DNA from: GMQP-bins7 sp963776565
GTDB lineage: Bacteria; Actinomycetota; Thermoleophilia; Gaiellales; Gaiellaceae
NCBI GenBank assembly: GCA_963776565.1
Contig: CAVZNF010000003.1
Location: 139,846 to 203,845 of the forward strand
DNA: 64,000 bases
Direction: 5' to 3'
Program-made: the position numbers and the translations under genes
Part shown: positions 20,270 to 30,551 of the stretch, piece after piece
Layout: each line of letters opens with the position of its first letter
How positions within the stretch are numbered: the stretch's first letter is position 1
The notes under the pieces: model-generated
Seen by the model: only the letters and a program-made list of their open reading frames with translations
Database searches by the model: none
What the model was told of the DNA's origin: nothing

Positions 20270-23200
20270 TCAGGCCTTGTGGACGACGATGCTTCCGCTG
20301 GCGATGCCCTGATCGGTCTTGTTGTCGGAGATGATCGTCCCGCTGACCGTTTCCCGCAGATCTTTATGCGGAACTTGTCTGCGCCTGGTGTGTTGTCGTT
20401 CGCGAAGAGTTGGAACGTGTAGTTGTGCGCCGTTGATGGTCCCGCTGCCCTTGAACTGCGCCTTCGAGCGGCCAACGACGAGCCATTCGTACGCAGTGCT
20501 CTTGAAGTTGAGTCCGGCCGCGTGGAACTGGAACTCGGTGTTGCCCTCCGGGACGTTCCGTCCCTTCTTGTACTTCGAGACGAAGCCGAAGGTGGCTTTG
20601 CCGGTGAGGCTCGGACTGCAGCTGTACGTTGTTCCAGCACCGGTGCAGGACCCCGTCGGGGCGATGATCAGCCGCCGCCCGTTACGAAGCCACCCTCAGG
20701 AGATCGTAGAAGACGACATAGATGGGCTCGGCGGTCGAGTTGCTCGGCTTGTGGATGTCACTCTCGCCTTACGAGCCGTCACGATGACGACAGCGGGGAC
20801 GGACGAGGAGTAGGTGACGCTGCACGAGCTTGACGTCGCGCTTGCTGGGTACAGCGTGCACGGCGGGTTCGTCGTCGCATTGGTCGTCGCGTTGTAGAAG
20901 CTGAGGGTCACAGTTCCCGTAGGTGGCAGCTTCGTGCCCGCCGCATCCGTGTCGGTCACAGTGGCCTGTGCAGCTCGAGTTCGTCGTGATTGGGTTCACT
21001 GAGGGGGTTGCAGCTCACGGACGTCGAGGTGCTGCGCTTGCCGACGGTGAGCGCGAACGTCCCGGAGCTGGTCTTATGTGTCGGGCTCCCGCTAGACGAG
21101 CCCGTGATCGTGTGCGTGCCGGTACTGCGCTGTTGGGCGTGTAGGTGACGGAGCAGTTCGAGGTGGTCGTCACCCCCACCTTGGCGAGGGTGCAGGCGTT
21201 TGCCGGCGAACGTGCCGCTGGCAGCGCCCTTGCCGAATGTGACCGTGCCCTGTGGCCACGACTTCTGGCCATTGTCGATGTCGCTGACCGTTGCGGTGCA
21301 CGTCGTTGTCTGATTCACGACAGACGGAACTGGGAGGCAGTTGACTGCGGTCGAGGTCGTGCGCTCGGTGACGGTGATGTCGTCGCTGCCGAAGCTCGTC
21401 TTGTGCAGCGCGCTCGAGGCCTCGTTGTAGTCGGCGCGGGATGGTGTGTGTGCCCGCACCCGAGGTCGGGCGTGTAGGTGAGCGAGCAGGAGCTCGTGTA
21501 GCGTGAGCGCGTTGCCGTCGGAGACGAGTGTGCAGGAGCCGCCGCCCTAGAAGATGCCGGTGCCGCGCCCGTGCGGCTGAAGTTGACCGAGCCGGTCGGG
21601 TTGGACTTGTCGCCGCCGTCGGTGTCGGTGACGGTCGCGGTGCAGCTGCCGCTCTCGTTGATCGCGCGCGAGGCTGGGCAGTCGACTGCGGTCGAGGTCG
21701 TGCGCTCGGTGACGGTGATGTCGTCGTGCTGCCGAAGCTCGTCTTGTGCAGCGCGCTCGAGGCTCGTTGTGGTCGGCGCGGACGGTGTGTGTGCCCGCAC
21801 CCGAGGTCGGGCGTGTAGGTGAGCGAGCAGGAGCTCGTGTAGCGTGAGCGCGTTGCCGTCGGAGACGAGTGTGCAGGAGCCGCCGCCGCTAGAAGATGCC
21901 GGTGCCGGTGCTCGTGCGGCTGAAGTCGACCGAGCCGGTCGGGGTCGGACTTGTCGCCGCCGTCGGTGTCGGTGACGGTCGCGGTGCAGCTGCCGCTCTC
22001 GTTGATCGCGCGCGAGGCTGGGCAGTCGACTGCGGTCGAGGTCGTGCGCTCGGTGACGGTGATGTCGTCGCTGCCGAAGCTCGTCTTGTGAGCGCTCGAG
22101 GCCTCGTTGTAGTCGGCGCGGACGGTGTGTGTGCCCGCACCGAGGTCGGGCGTGTAGGTGAGCGAGCAGGAGCTCGTGTAGCGTGAGCGCGTTGCCGTCG
22201 GAGACGAGTGTGCAGGAGCCGCCGCCGCTAGAAAGCGCCGGTGCCGGCGCCCGTGCGGCTGAAGTTGACCGAGCCGGTCGGGTCGGACTTGTCGCCGCCG
22301 TCGGTGTCGGTGACGGTCGCGGTGCAGCTGCCGCTCTCGTTGATCGCGCGCGAGGTGGGCAGCTCGACTGCGGTCGAGGTCGTGCGCTCGGTGACGGTGA
22401 TGTCGTCGATTGTCTTGTGCAGCGCGCTCGAGGCCTCGTTGTAGTCGGCGCGGCAACGGCGCGTGTGCCGCGCGAGGTGGGCGTGTAGGGTGAGCGAGCA
22501 GGAGCTCGTGAACGCGGCCGCGCCGTCGGAGACGAGCGTGCAGGCCGCCGCCGAGAAGATGCCGGTGCCGCGCCGTGCGGCTGAAGTCTACTCGAGCGGT
22601 CGGGTCGGACTTGTCGCCGCCGTCGGTGTCGGTGACGGTCGCGGTGCAGCTGCCGCCCTCGTTGAGCGCGCGCGAGGTCGGGCAGTCGACCGCGGTCGAG
22701 GTCGAGCGCTCGGTGACGGTGATGCTGCTGCCGAGCTTGTCTTGTGCAGCGCGCCGAGGTCGTTGTAGTCGGCGCGGACGGTGTGTGTGCCCGCACCCGA
22801 GGTGGGCGTGTAGGTGAGCGAGCAGGAGCTCGTGAAGGTGAGCGCGCCGTCGGAGACGAGTGTGCAGGAGCCGCCGCCCTAGAAGGTGCCGGTGCCTGGC
22901 GCCCGAGCGGCTGAAGTCGACCGAGCCGGTCGGGTCGGACTTGTCGCCGCCGTCGGTGTCGGTGACGGTCGCGGTGCAGCTGCCGCTCTCGTTGATCGCG
23001 CGCGAGGTCTGGGCAGTCGACTGCGGTCGAGGTCAGTGTGCTCGGTGACGGTGATGTCGTCGCTGCCGAAGCTCGTCTTGTGCAGCGCGCTCGAGGCCTC
23101 GTTGTAGTCGGCGCGGACGGTGTGTGTGCCCGCACCCGAGGTGGGCGTGTAGGTGAGCGAGCAGGAGCTCGTGAAGGTGAGCGCTTGCCGTCGGAGATGA

Positions 23201-26200
23201 GTGTGCAGGAGCCGCCGCCGCTAGAAGATGCCGGTGCCGTGCTCGTGCGGCTGAAGTCGACCGAGCCGGTCGGGTCGGACTTGTCGCCGCCGTCGGTGTC
23301 GGTGACGGTCGCGGTGCAGCGCCGCTTCGTTGATCGCGCGCGAGGTTGGGCAGTCGACTGCGGTCGAGGTCGTGCGCTCGGTGACGGTGATGTCGTCGGT
23401 GCCGAAGCTTGTCTTGTGCAGCGCGCTCGAGGCCTCGTTGTAGTCGGCGCGGACGTGTGTGTGCCCGCACCCGAGGTGGGCGTGTAGGTGAGTGAGCAGG
23501 AGCTCGTGAAGGTGAGCGCTTGCCGTCGGAGACGAGTGTGCAGGAGCCGCCGCCGCTAGAAGATGCCGGTGCCTGGCGCCTGTGCGGCTGAAGTCGACCG
23601 AGCCGGTCGGGTCGGTCTTGTCGCCGCCGTCGGTGTCGGTGACGGTCGCGTGGAGCTGCCGCTCTCGTTGATGCGCGCGAGGTTGGGCAGTCGACTGCGG
23701 TCGAGGTCGTGCGCTCGGTGACGGTGATGTCGTCGCTGCCGAAGCTTGTTTGTGCAGCGCGCTCGTGGCCTCGTTGTAGTCGGCGCGGACGGTGTGTGTG
23801 CCCGCACCCGAGGTGGGCGTGTAGGTGAGCGAGCAGGAGCTCGTGAAGGTGGACGCTTGCCGTCGGAGACGAGTGTGCAGGAGCCGCCGCCCTAGAAGAT
23901 GCCGGTGCCGGCGCCTGTGCGGCTGAAGTTGACCGAGCCGGTCGGGGTCGGACTTGTCGCCGCCGTCGGTGTGGTGACGGTCGCGGTGACCTGCCGCTCT
24001 CGTTGATCGCGCGCGAGGTTGGGCAGTCGACTGCGGTCGAGGTCGTGCGCTCGGTGACGGTGATGTCGTCGCTGCCGAGCTCGTTGTGCAGCGCGCTCGA
24101 GGCCTCGTTGTAGTCGGCGCGGACGGTGTGCTGGCGCCCGAGGTGGGCGTGTAGGTGAGCGAGCAGGAGCTCGTGAAGGTGAGCGCTTGCCGTCGGAGAC
24201 GAGCGTGCAGGCGCGCGCCGTGGAGGTGAACGGTGCCCGGCGCCCGAGCTGGTGAAGTTGACCGTGCCGGTCAGGATCGGACTTGTCGCCGGAGTCGTTG
24301 TCGGTGACGGTCGCCGTGCAGCGCTGCTCTCGATGATGGCGACGCGAGGTGGGCAGGTCGACTGCTGTCGTGGTCGTGCGGTTGAGTGACGGTGAGCGCG
24401 AAGGTGCCACTGCTCGAGGAATGGGTTGCGCTCGAGGCCTCGTCGTAGGTGCCGGTGATCGTGTGCGTGCCGGTGCCGATGGCCGTGGGCGTGTACGTCG
24501 CCGAGCAGGAGCTCGTGAAGGTGAGCGCGTGCCGTCGGAGACGAGCGTGCAGGTCGCGCCCGGGAGTAGTGAACGCCTGCCGAGCCCGAGCTCGAGAAGG
24601 TGACTGTGCCGGAAGGATCGGACTTCGTCCCGGAACCGTTGTCGGTGACCGTCGCCGTAGACGCCTGCCCTGACCGACGGCGACGCTGCCGGGCACGCAG
24701 GTGACCCCTGTCGTGGTGGGCGTTGAGTCACCGTGAGCGCGAAGGTGCCACTGCTCGAGGCATGGGTTGCGCTCGAGGCCTCGTCGTAGGTGCCGGTGAT
24801 CGTGTGCGTGCCGGTGCCGATGGCCGTGGGCGTGTACGTCGCCGAGCAGGAGCTCGTGAAGGTGAGCGCGTGCCGTCGGAGACGAGCGTGCAGGTCGCGC
24901 CCGGGAGCGTGAACGCGCCCGTGCCCGAGCTCGAAGAAGGTGACCGTGCCGGAAGGATCGGACTTCGTCCCGGAACCGTTGTCGGTGACCGTCGCCGTAC
25001 ACGCGCTGCCCTCCTGACGATGGCGACGCTGCCGGGGATACAGGTGACCCCGGTCGTGGTCGGGCGTTGAGTCACCGTGAGCGCGAAGGTGCCACTGCTC
25101 GAGGCATGGGTTGCGCTCGAGGCCTCGTCGTAGGTGCCGGTGATCGTGTGCGTGCCGGTGCCGATGGCCGTGGGCGTGTACGTCGCCGAGCAGGAGCTCG
25201 TGAAGGTGAGCGCGTGCCGTCGGAGACGAGCGTGCAGGTCGCGCCCGGGAGCGTGAACGCGCCCGTGCCCGAGCTCGAGAAGGTGACCGTGCCGGAAGGA
25301 TCGTACTTCGTCCCGGAACCGTTGTCGGTGACCGTCGCCGTACACGCGCTGCCCTGACCGACGGCTATGCTGCCGGGGACGCAGGTGACCCCGGTCGTGG
25401 TCGGGCGTTGATAGGAGCGCGAGTGCTGCTCGAGGCATGGGTTGCGCTCGAGGCCTCGTCGTAGGTGCCGGTGATCGGGTGCGCGCCGGTGCCGATGGCC
25501 AGGGCGTGTACGTCGCCGAGCAGGAGCTCGTGAACGTGGCCGCGCCGTCGGAGACGAGCGTACAGGGGTCGCGCCGGGAGCGTGAACGCGCCGAGCCGAG
25601 CTCGAGAGGTGACCGTGCGGAAGGATCGGACTTCGTCCCGGAACCGTTGTCGGTGACCGTCGCCGTACACGCGCTGCCCTCACCGACGGCGACGCTGCCG
25701 GGGACGCAGGTGACCCCGGTCGTCGTCGGCCGTCGCCCGGTGACGACGTCACGGTCGGCGGTATTATCTACGGGCGTTGCGTTGAACGTGTAGGTCTGGG
25801 GCTGGGGAGGCTGGCGTTGGCGCCTTAGCCTGCTTGTAGTTGACAGTGAGGGTTTCGGTGTTGTCGCAGTTGTGGTTGAAGTTGATCGTGTTTCCGACAA
25901 TCGTGCCAAGCGACGCTGAATCACATGTTCCCGTCACGACGGTCACCTGGCCTGCTCCCAGCCCGCTTTGCGGCGTGGTCAAGCCTGCAGGAACGACGCG
26001 TAAGGTTCCGAGAACCTGGCTCCCCCGCTGGCGTTCGTCGCAGTGAAGGTGAACGCGAAGTCGTTCGGTACTGCCCGCGAAACGCTCGATGGACTTACCG
26101 CTACGTTGAAGTTGTTCGCAGCCGCCACGTACGGCCCGACGAAGGGGCCGCCGGAGCCGACCGGATCCGCGCCCGCTGGCTGGATCGAGTCGGTCGACGT

Positions 26201-28240
26201 GTCGGCGACCGCGCGGTCGAGGTTGAGGCGGCCGTTACCGGTCTGATCGACGCGTGCCGACGGCTTCGGCGTTCCGCGCGAGCCGCGAGACGATGACGCC
26301 GTTCGCGGCGCCCGAGTCTCGCCTTGAGGAGAGCGGCTGCGCCGGCGACCTCGGCGGCCGAGGCCGATGTCCCGGTGATCGACGTGTAGCCGCCGCCTGC
26401 CGACGTCGTCGCGATGCCCGTGCCCGGCGCGCCGAGGAAGACGTCCTGGCCGTAGTTGCTCGAGCCGTTCAAAGCGTCGTCGACTGGTCGGTGTTCGAGA
26501 CGCCGATCACGCCGCGATCGCCCGCCGGGAAGTGCGGCGTCGACGAGCCGTCGTTGCCGGTCGCCGCGACGAGCACGGCGCCGTGCTCCCAGGCGTAGTC
26601 GATCGCAGCCTGGAGCGCTCCGAGTAGCCGGGGTTCGAGAAGGCCATGAGGATGACGTCCGCGTCGTGATCGGCCGCGTAGACGACGCCCTCGATGATGT
26701 CCGAGTCCTGGCCGGTGCCGTCGGCTCCGAGCACGGTGACCGGCATGACGCGCACTCCGGCGAAACCGATGCCGGCGACACCCGCGCCATTGTTGGTCTC
26801 GGCCGCGACGATCCCGGCCATGGCAGTGCCGTGGCCGTTCGGATCGGTCAGGCCGTTCGGAGCCGTCGAGGATCGACGTGCCGGAGACGAGGTTGCCGTC
26901 GAGGTCGGGATGCGAACCGTCGACGCCGGTGTCGAGCACGGCGACGATCGCCGAACCGCCGGACTTGACTCGCCGAAGACGTTGTCCCAGCCGATCTTGG
27001 GCAGCGACCACTGGTTGCCGTAGTCCGGGTCGTTGGGTGCTGCGCCTGCCTCGCGCTCGCGGTCGGGCTCGACGCGGGTGACGCTCTGGTACGAGCGCAG
27101 CTTGTTGATGGAGGACTGGAGACCGGCGCCGCCGGGAAGGAGGACGCCGTGGATGCGGAGCGGGACGATGTAGTTGTTGTCCTCTGCGCCGGCCGACGCG
27201 AGGATCTGAGCCTGAGTCGCGGTCGACGTTCCCGACGCGAAGCGGACGAGATAGGGCTCTGTCGCTGATCCGAAGCCGGCGCTGAACGTTGTGGTCGCGC
27301 TTTGGCCGGGCGTTCCCGTAGCGGTGGCGGTGAACGTCGCGCTGAGTGACGGCAGCGAGAAGGAATCGCTGATCTTCCCGTCGACACCCGCGGCGACGTC
27401 GGCCGCATGGCTCCACGAGTCACTCTTGTCGTCGTCGATGACGATGTGTACGGCCGAGCCGGGCGTCCAGTTCGTTCCACTCAGGGTGACCTGGGCGCCT
27501 GGAGCGTATGTCTCCTTGTCGCTGTCGAGTGTCGGCGATCCCGGGGGTGCCGAGACGCTCGTGAACGTCGCGGTGGCGTTCTTGTCTGAGGAATTGGTCG
27601 CCGACGCAGTGAACGTCGCCGCCAGGCCGGTGGGAAGTTCGAACGTGTCACTAAGTGAGCCGTTAGCGCCAGCAGTGACGTCGGCGATGTGGTCCCAGGC
27701 ATCGCTCTTGTCGTCGTCGACGACGATGTGCACAGTCGAGCCGGGTGTCCAGTTGGTGCCGCTCAGCGTGACGGCGCTGCCGGGGGCGTAAGTGCTCTCG
27801 CCACTCGAGAGCGTCGGACTCGCCGCCGGTGGGGGAGGCGGCGGTGCGGGAGCGGTCGCCGTGAATGTCGCGGACGCGCTACCGGAGGGTGCAGTGGCTG
27901 AGACGCTGTATGTCCCGGCGAGATTCGGCAGATCGAAGGAGTCTGCGACCGTGCCATCGTCACCAGCGGTCAAGTCAACGTCGTGCGACCACGGATCGTT
28001 CTGGTCGTCGTCGACCGTGACGTGGACCGTTTCGCCGTCCAGCCAGCCCGACCCGATGAGCGAGACCGACGCGCTCGGCGCGTAATCCGACTGATCGCTC
28101 GCAATGGAAGGTTGCCCCTCGCCAAGCACGGAGCCGGTGGTAATGAGCCCTACTGCCGCGAACGAAAGCATGACGAAGCACAGCTTCAGTAGTCGCCGCG
28201 TAGGCCGACGTCGTGCTGTCGGGCCAGAACCCATCCCCAT
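20270..28240 (-). CDS. Giant secreted subtilase with tandem Ig-like repeats (many frameshifts in repeats)
   Basis: The gene spans ~8 kb (about 2,650 residues if intact). From the N-terminus: a signal peptide (LLKLCFVMLSFAAVGLITTG); three Ig-like repeats with the consensus YAPGSAVTLSGTNWTPGS; an inhibitor-like segment (YLVRFASGTSTATQAQILAS); and an S8 peptidase with AVLDTGVDGSHPDL (Asp), GHGTAMAGIVAAETN (His) and TSITGTSASAAEVAGAAALL (Ser). Then come four class A and about eight class B Ig-like repeats. The C-terminal domain contains FGFVSKYKKGRNVP, TEFQFHAAGLNFKSTAYEWL and GSIVVHKA, known from other secreted repeat proteins. A single frameshift lies in the peptidase (near 26965) and many in the repeats. 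A cell-surface or secreted protease is inferred. ATG 28240 or 28234 follows AGGGGGT; 28234 has the better spacing. Confidence 0.8.
21330..24230 (-). repeat. Tandem ~335-bp class B Ig-like repeats (8-9 units)
   Basis: A unit of about 111 codons repeats with very high DNA identity. Its consensus includes INESGSCTATVTDTDGGDKS, SGGGSCTLVSDGNALTL and ADYNEASSALHKTSFGSDD. The marker GTGTGTGCCCGCACCCGAGG recurs near 21449, 21787, 22125, 22783, 23123, 23455 and 23796, with degenerate copies near 22455 and 24128. Spacing is 328-341 bases. One- or two-base differences between copies break the reading frame repeatedly. Confidence 0.85.
24385..25740 (-). repeat. Tandem ~340-bp class A Ig-like repeats (4 units)
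   Basis: These repeats have a different consensus (TTGVTCVPGSVAVGEGSACT, TATVTDNGSGTKSDPSGTVT, TGTHTITGTYDEASSATHAS). The marker GTGCCGATGGCC recurs near 24475, 24813 and 25156, with a variant near 25492. A hybrid unit around 24230-24385 joins them to the class B array. Confidence 0.82.
27285..28115 (-). repeat. Three N-terminal Ig-like repeats of the subtilase
   Basis: Three copies of about 90 residues share (S/D)YAPG..V.L.G..W..G..VH..VDDD, followed by DPW or DSW and a Phe-Thr-Ala ending. The DNA is diverged enough that the frame is clean, unlike the later arrays. Confidence 0.75.
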
Positions 28241-28406
28241 ACCCCCTGTCGATTGCCGCAGGCGGCATCCCCATGCCGCTGTCACTCTGTAAGCCGCTTT
28301 CGTCACGACGTCAACGCTGTGAGGTCGCGTCTTACCCACCCGAAGGGCTAGGCAGCAGGTGCTACAATCCGCCGCCGGCGAACGACGAGTTCGCCCTCTT
28401 TCTGTG

Positions 28407-28838
28407 ATGAAGACGTACACGGCCAAGCCCGGAGAGATCCAGCGCGAGTGGTTCCTCGTCGATGCCGAGGGGCAGACCCTCGGCCGCTTGGCGACCCGTA
28501 TCGCGGACACGCTGCGCGGCAAGGGCAAGCCCGTCTACACACCGCATGTCGACACGGGTGACTTCGTGGTCGTCGTCAACGCGGAGAAGATCGCGGTGAC
28601 GGGCTCGAAGCTCGATACGAAGATCTACTACCGCCACACGGGATACCCGGGCGGGATCAAGCAGCGCACGCTGCGCGAGCAGCTCGACCGGCGTCCGACC
28701 GAGGTCATCCGCAAAGCGGTCAAGGGGATGCTCCCGAAGAACAAGCTCGCATCGGCGCAGATCACGAAGCTGAAGATCTACGCCGGTCCCGACCATCCGC
28801 ATGCCGCGCAGGCGCCGAAGACCATGGAGCTCGCGTGA
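28407..28838 (+). CDS. rplM: 50S ribosomal protein L13
   Basis: L13 is an early-assembly protein of the large subunit. The 143-residue frame is intact and contains REWFLVDAEGQTLGRLATRI, YTPHVDTGDFVVVVNAEKI and YYRHTGYPGGIKQRTL, all canonical. I chose ATG 28407 over the adjacent in-frame GTG at 28404. A TACAAT -10-like hexamer lies at 28363-28368, but no clear Shine-Dalgarno was found. The stop overlaps the rpsI start by 4 bases, the standard rplM-rpsI arrangement. Confidence 0.97.
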   Translation: MKTYTAKPGEIQREWFLVDAEGQTLGRLATRIADTLRGKGKPVYTPHVDTGDFVVVVNAEKIAVTGSKLDTKIYYRHTGYPGGIKQRTLREQLDRRPTEVIRKAVKGMLPKNKLASAQITKLKIYAGPDHPHAAQAPKTMELA

Positions 28839-29230
28839 CCGAGATCGCTCAGTACCTCGGCACCGGCAAGCGGAAGACGTCGGTCGCTCGCGTGATCCTG
28901 CGACCGGGGGACGGCCAGACGTGGATCAACGGCCGCACGCTCGACGAGTACTTCCCGCGCCCCCTCCATCGCAAGATGGTTCTCGCTCCGCTCGAGGTTG
29001 CCGAGGCGGCGTCGACGTACGACCTGCGCGTTCGCGTCGCGGGCGGTGGTCCCTCGGGTCAGGCAGGCGCCATCAGGCACGGCATCGCGCGCGCGCTCGT
29101 CGAGGCGGATCCGGAGATGCGCATCCCGCTCAAGCGCCAGGGCTTCCTCACGCGTGACGCTCGCATCGTCGAGCGCAAGAAGGCCGGCCTGCACAAGGCG
29201 CGCAAGGCGCCGCAGTTCTCCAAGCGCTAG
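28835..29230 (+). CDS. rpsI: 30S ribosomal protein S9
   Basis: S9 sits in the head of the small subunit, with its C-terminal Lys/Arg tail reaching the P-site tRNA. The 131-residue protein has GTGKRKTSVARVILRPG, the block GGGPSGQAGAIRHGIARAL and the ending KAPQFSKR. The GTG start lies within the rplM stop (GTGA). The frame is intact. Confidence 0.97.
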   Translation: MTEIAQYLGTGKRKTSVARVILRPGDGQTWINGRTLDEYFPRPLHRKMVLAPLEVAEAASTYDLRVRVAGGGPSGQAGAIRHGIARALVEADPEMRIPLKRQGFLTRDARIVERKKAGLHKARKAPQFSKR

Positions 29231-29233
29231 CCT
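29228..29233 (+). promoter_or_regulatory. -10 hexamer before glmM
   Basis: TAGCCT overlaps the rpsI stop and ends 8 nt before the glmM GTG. Possible internal leaderless promoter. Confidence 0.35.
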
Positions 29234-29241
29234 CGGCCGCC

Positions 29242-30501
29242 GTGGCGCGGCGACACTTCGGCACGGACGGAGTCCGCGGGATCGTCGGCGAGGAGCTGAC
29301 CCCGGATCTCGTCGAGCAGATCGGGAAAGCGGCCACGCTGTGGGCGCGTGCCGGGCGGGTGCTCGTCGGACGGGACACGCGCAGCTCCGGGCCGGAGCTC
29401 GAGCAGGCCGTGGCACGCGGCATCGCCTCAGCGGGCGGGACTGCCGTCCTCGGCGGCGTCCTCCCGACGCCTGCAGTCGCCCTGCTTGCGGACGACCTCG
29501 GAGTCGTCGTATCGGCGTCGCACAACCCGCCGGAGTACAACGGCGTCAAGCTCTTCCGGGGCGGAGGGAAGCTCGTCGACGGGCAAGAGGAGGAGATCGA
29601 GGCGCTCTTCGACGCGCCTGCGTCAGGGGGCGGAGCGATCGAGTCTCTGGACGACGCCACGGATGCCTATCTCGACCATGTCGTCGCGCACTTCGGCTCG
29701 GATCTCACGGGCCTTCGGATCGGCGTCGACTGCGCGAACGGTGCGTTCTCCAGCATCGCGCCGCATGCCTTCACGCACCTCGGCGCGGAGGTGCACACGA
29801 TCGGAGCGCAGCCCGACGGCTCGAACATCAACGTCGGTTGCGGCGCGACCGACCTCGGAGCGCTGCAACGGCTCGTGATCGCGGAGGCTCTCGACCTCGG
29901 GGTCGCGTTCGACGGCGACGGCGACCGCATGCTTGCCGTCGACGAGCGCGGCGAGCCGGTCGACGGCGACCAGATCATCGCCGTGCTCGCCCTCCACCTG
30001 GGCGTCGACCTCGTCGCGGTCACCGTGATGACGAACCTCGGCTTCCATCGGCTGATGGCCGAGCGCCGCATCAAGGTCGTGACGACGCCCGTCGGCGATC
30101 GCTACGTGCTCGAGGCGCTCCATCGGGAGGGGGGTGTGCTGGGCGGCGAACAGTCGGGTCACCTGATCTGGCTGGGGAACCACGTCACCGGCGACGGCCT
30201 TGCGGCCGCGCTGCTCCTGTGCAGTGCCGTGCGTGGCCGCGCGGTGAGCGATGCAGTCGCCGTCATGCCGCGTTACCCGCAGGTCACGCGAAACATCCGC
30301 ATGGCTCATCCGAACATCTCGACTGGCGTGCTGGCCGAGGTCGATCGTCTCAACGAGTCTCTCGGGGAGCGGGGCCGGGTACTCGTGCGGCCGTCGGGCA
30401 CGGAGCCTGTCGTGCGTGTCCTGGCAGAAGCCGAAAATGCGGACGATGCGGAAAACCTCTGTGCTAGCATCGCCGCGCTCGTGGAAAGAGAGCTCGGCTA
30501 A
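29242..30501 (+). CDS. glmM: Phosphoglucosamine mutase
   Basis: GlmM interconverts glucosamine-6-phosphate and glucosamine-1-phosphate for UDP-GlcNAc and peptidoglycan synthesis. The 419-residue protein starts RRHFGTDGVRGIVG. The phosphoserine loop is VVSASHNPPEYNG, the metal loop AFDGDGDRML, the sugar loop GGEQSGHLIW, and the phosphate site RPSGTEPVVRV. All catalytic elements are present and the frame is intact. It precedes glmS by 50 bases, placing two consecutive hexosamine enzymes together. Confidence 0.96.
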   Translation: MARRHFGTDGVRGIVGEELTPDLVEQIGKAATLWARAGRVLVGRDTRSSGPELEQAVARGIASAGGTAVLGGVLPTPAVALLADDLGVVVSASHNPPEYNGVKLFRGGGKLVDGQEEEIEALFDAPASGGGAIESLDDATDAYLDHVVAHFGSDLTGLRIGVDCANGAFSSIAPHAFTHLGAEVHTIGAQPDGSNINVGCGATDLGALQRLVIAEALDLGVAFDGDGDRMLAVDERGEPVDGDQIIAVLALHLGVDLVAVTVMTNLGFHRLMAERRIKVVTTPVGDRYVLEALHREGGVLGGEQSGHLIWLGNHVTGDGLAAALLLCSAVRGRAVSDAVAVMPRYPQVTRNIRMAHPNISTGVLAEVDRLNESLGERGRVLVRPSGTEPVVRVLAEAENADDAENLCASIAALVERELG

Positions 30502-30530
30502 GCCCGACGGAGGGCGCTGCCGGGCTCTTT
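30501..30530 (+). terminator. Hairpin between glmM and glmS
   Basis: AGCCCG (30501-30506) pairs with CGGGCT (30521-30526) around a 14-nt loop and is followed by CTTTCG. It could attenuate read-through from glmM. The weak stem and T-run limit confidence. Confidence 0.45.
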
Positions 30531-30551
30531 CGCGTTTACTGAGACGACCTC

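Noticed and set aside
21330..24230. CRISPR-like regularly spaced repeats.
   Set aside because: The unit is ~335 bp, encodes an Ig-like domain, has no short repeat-spacer structure, and no cas genes are near.
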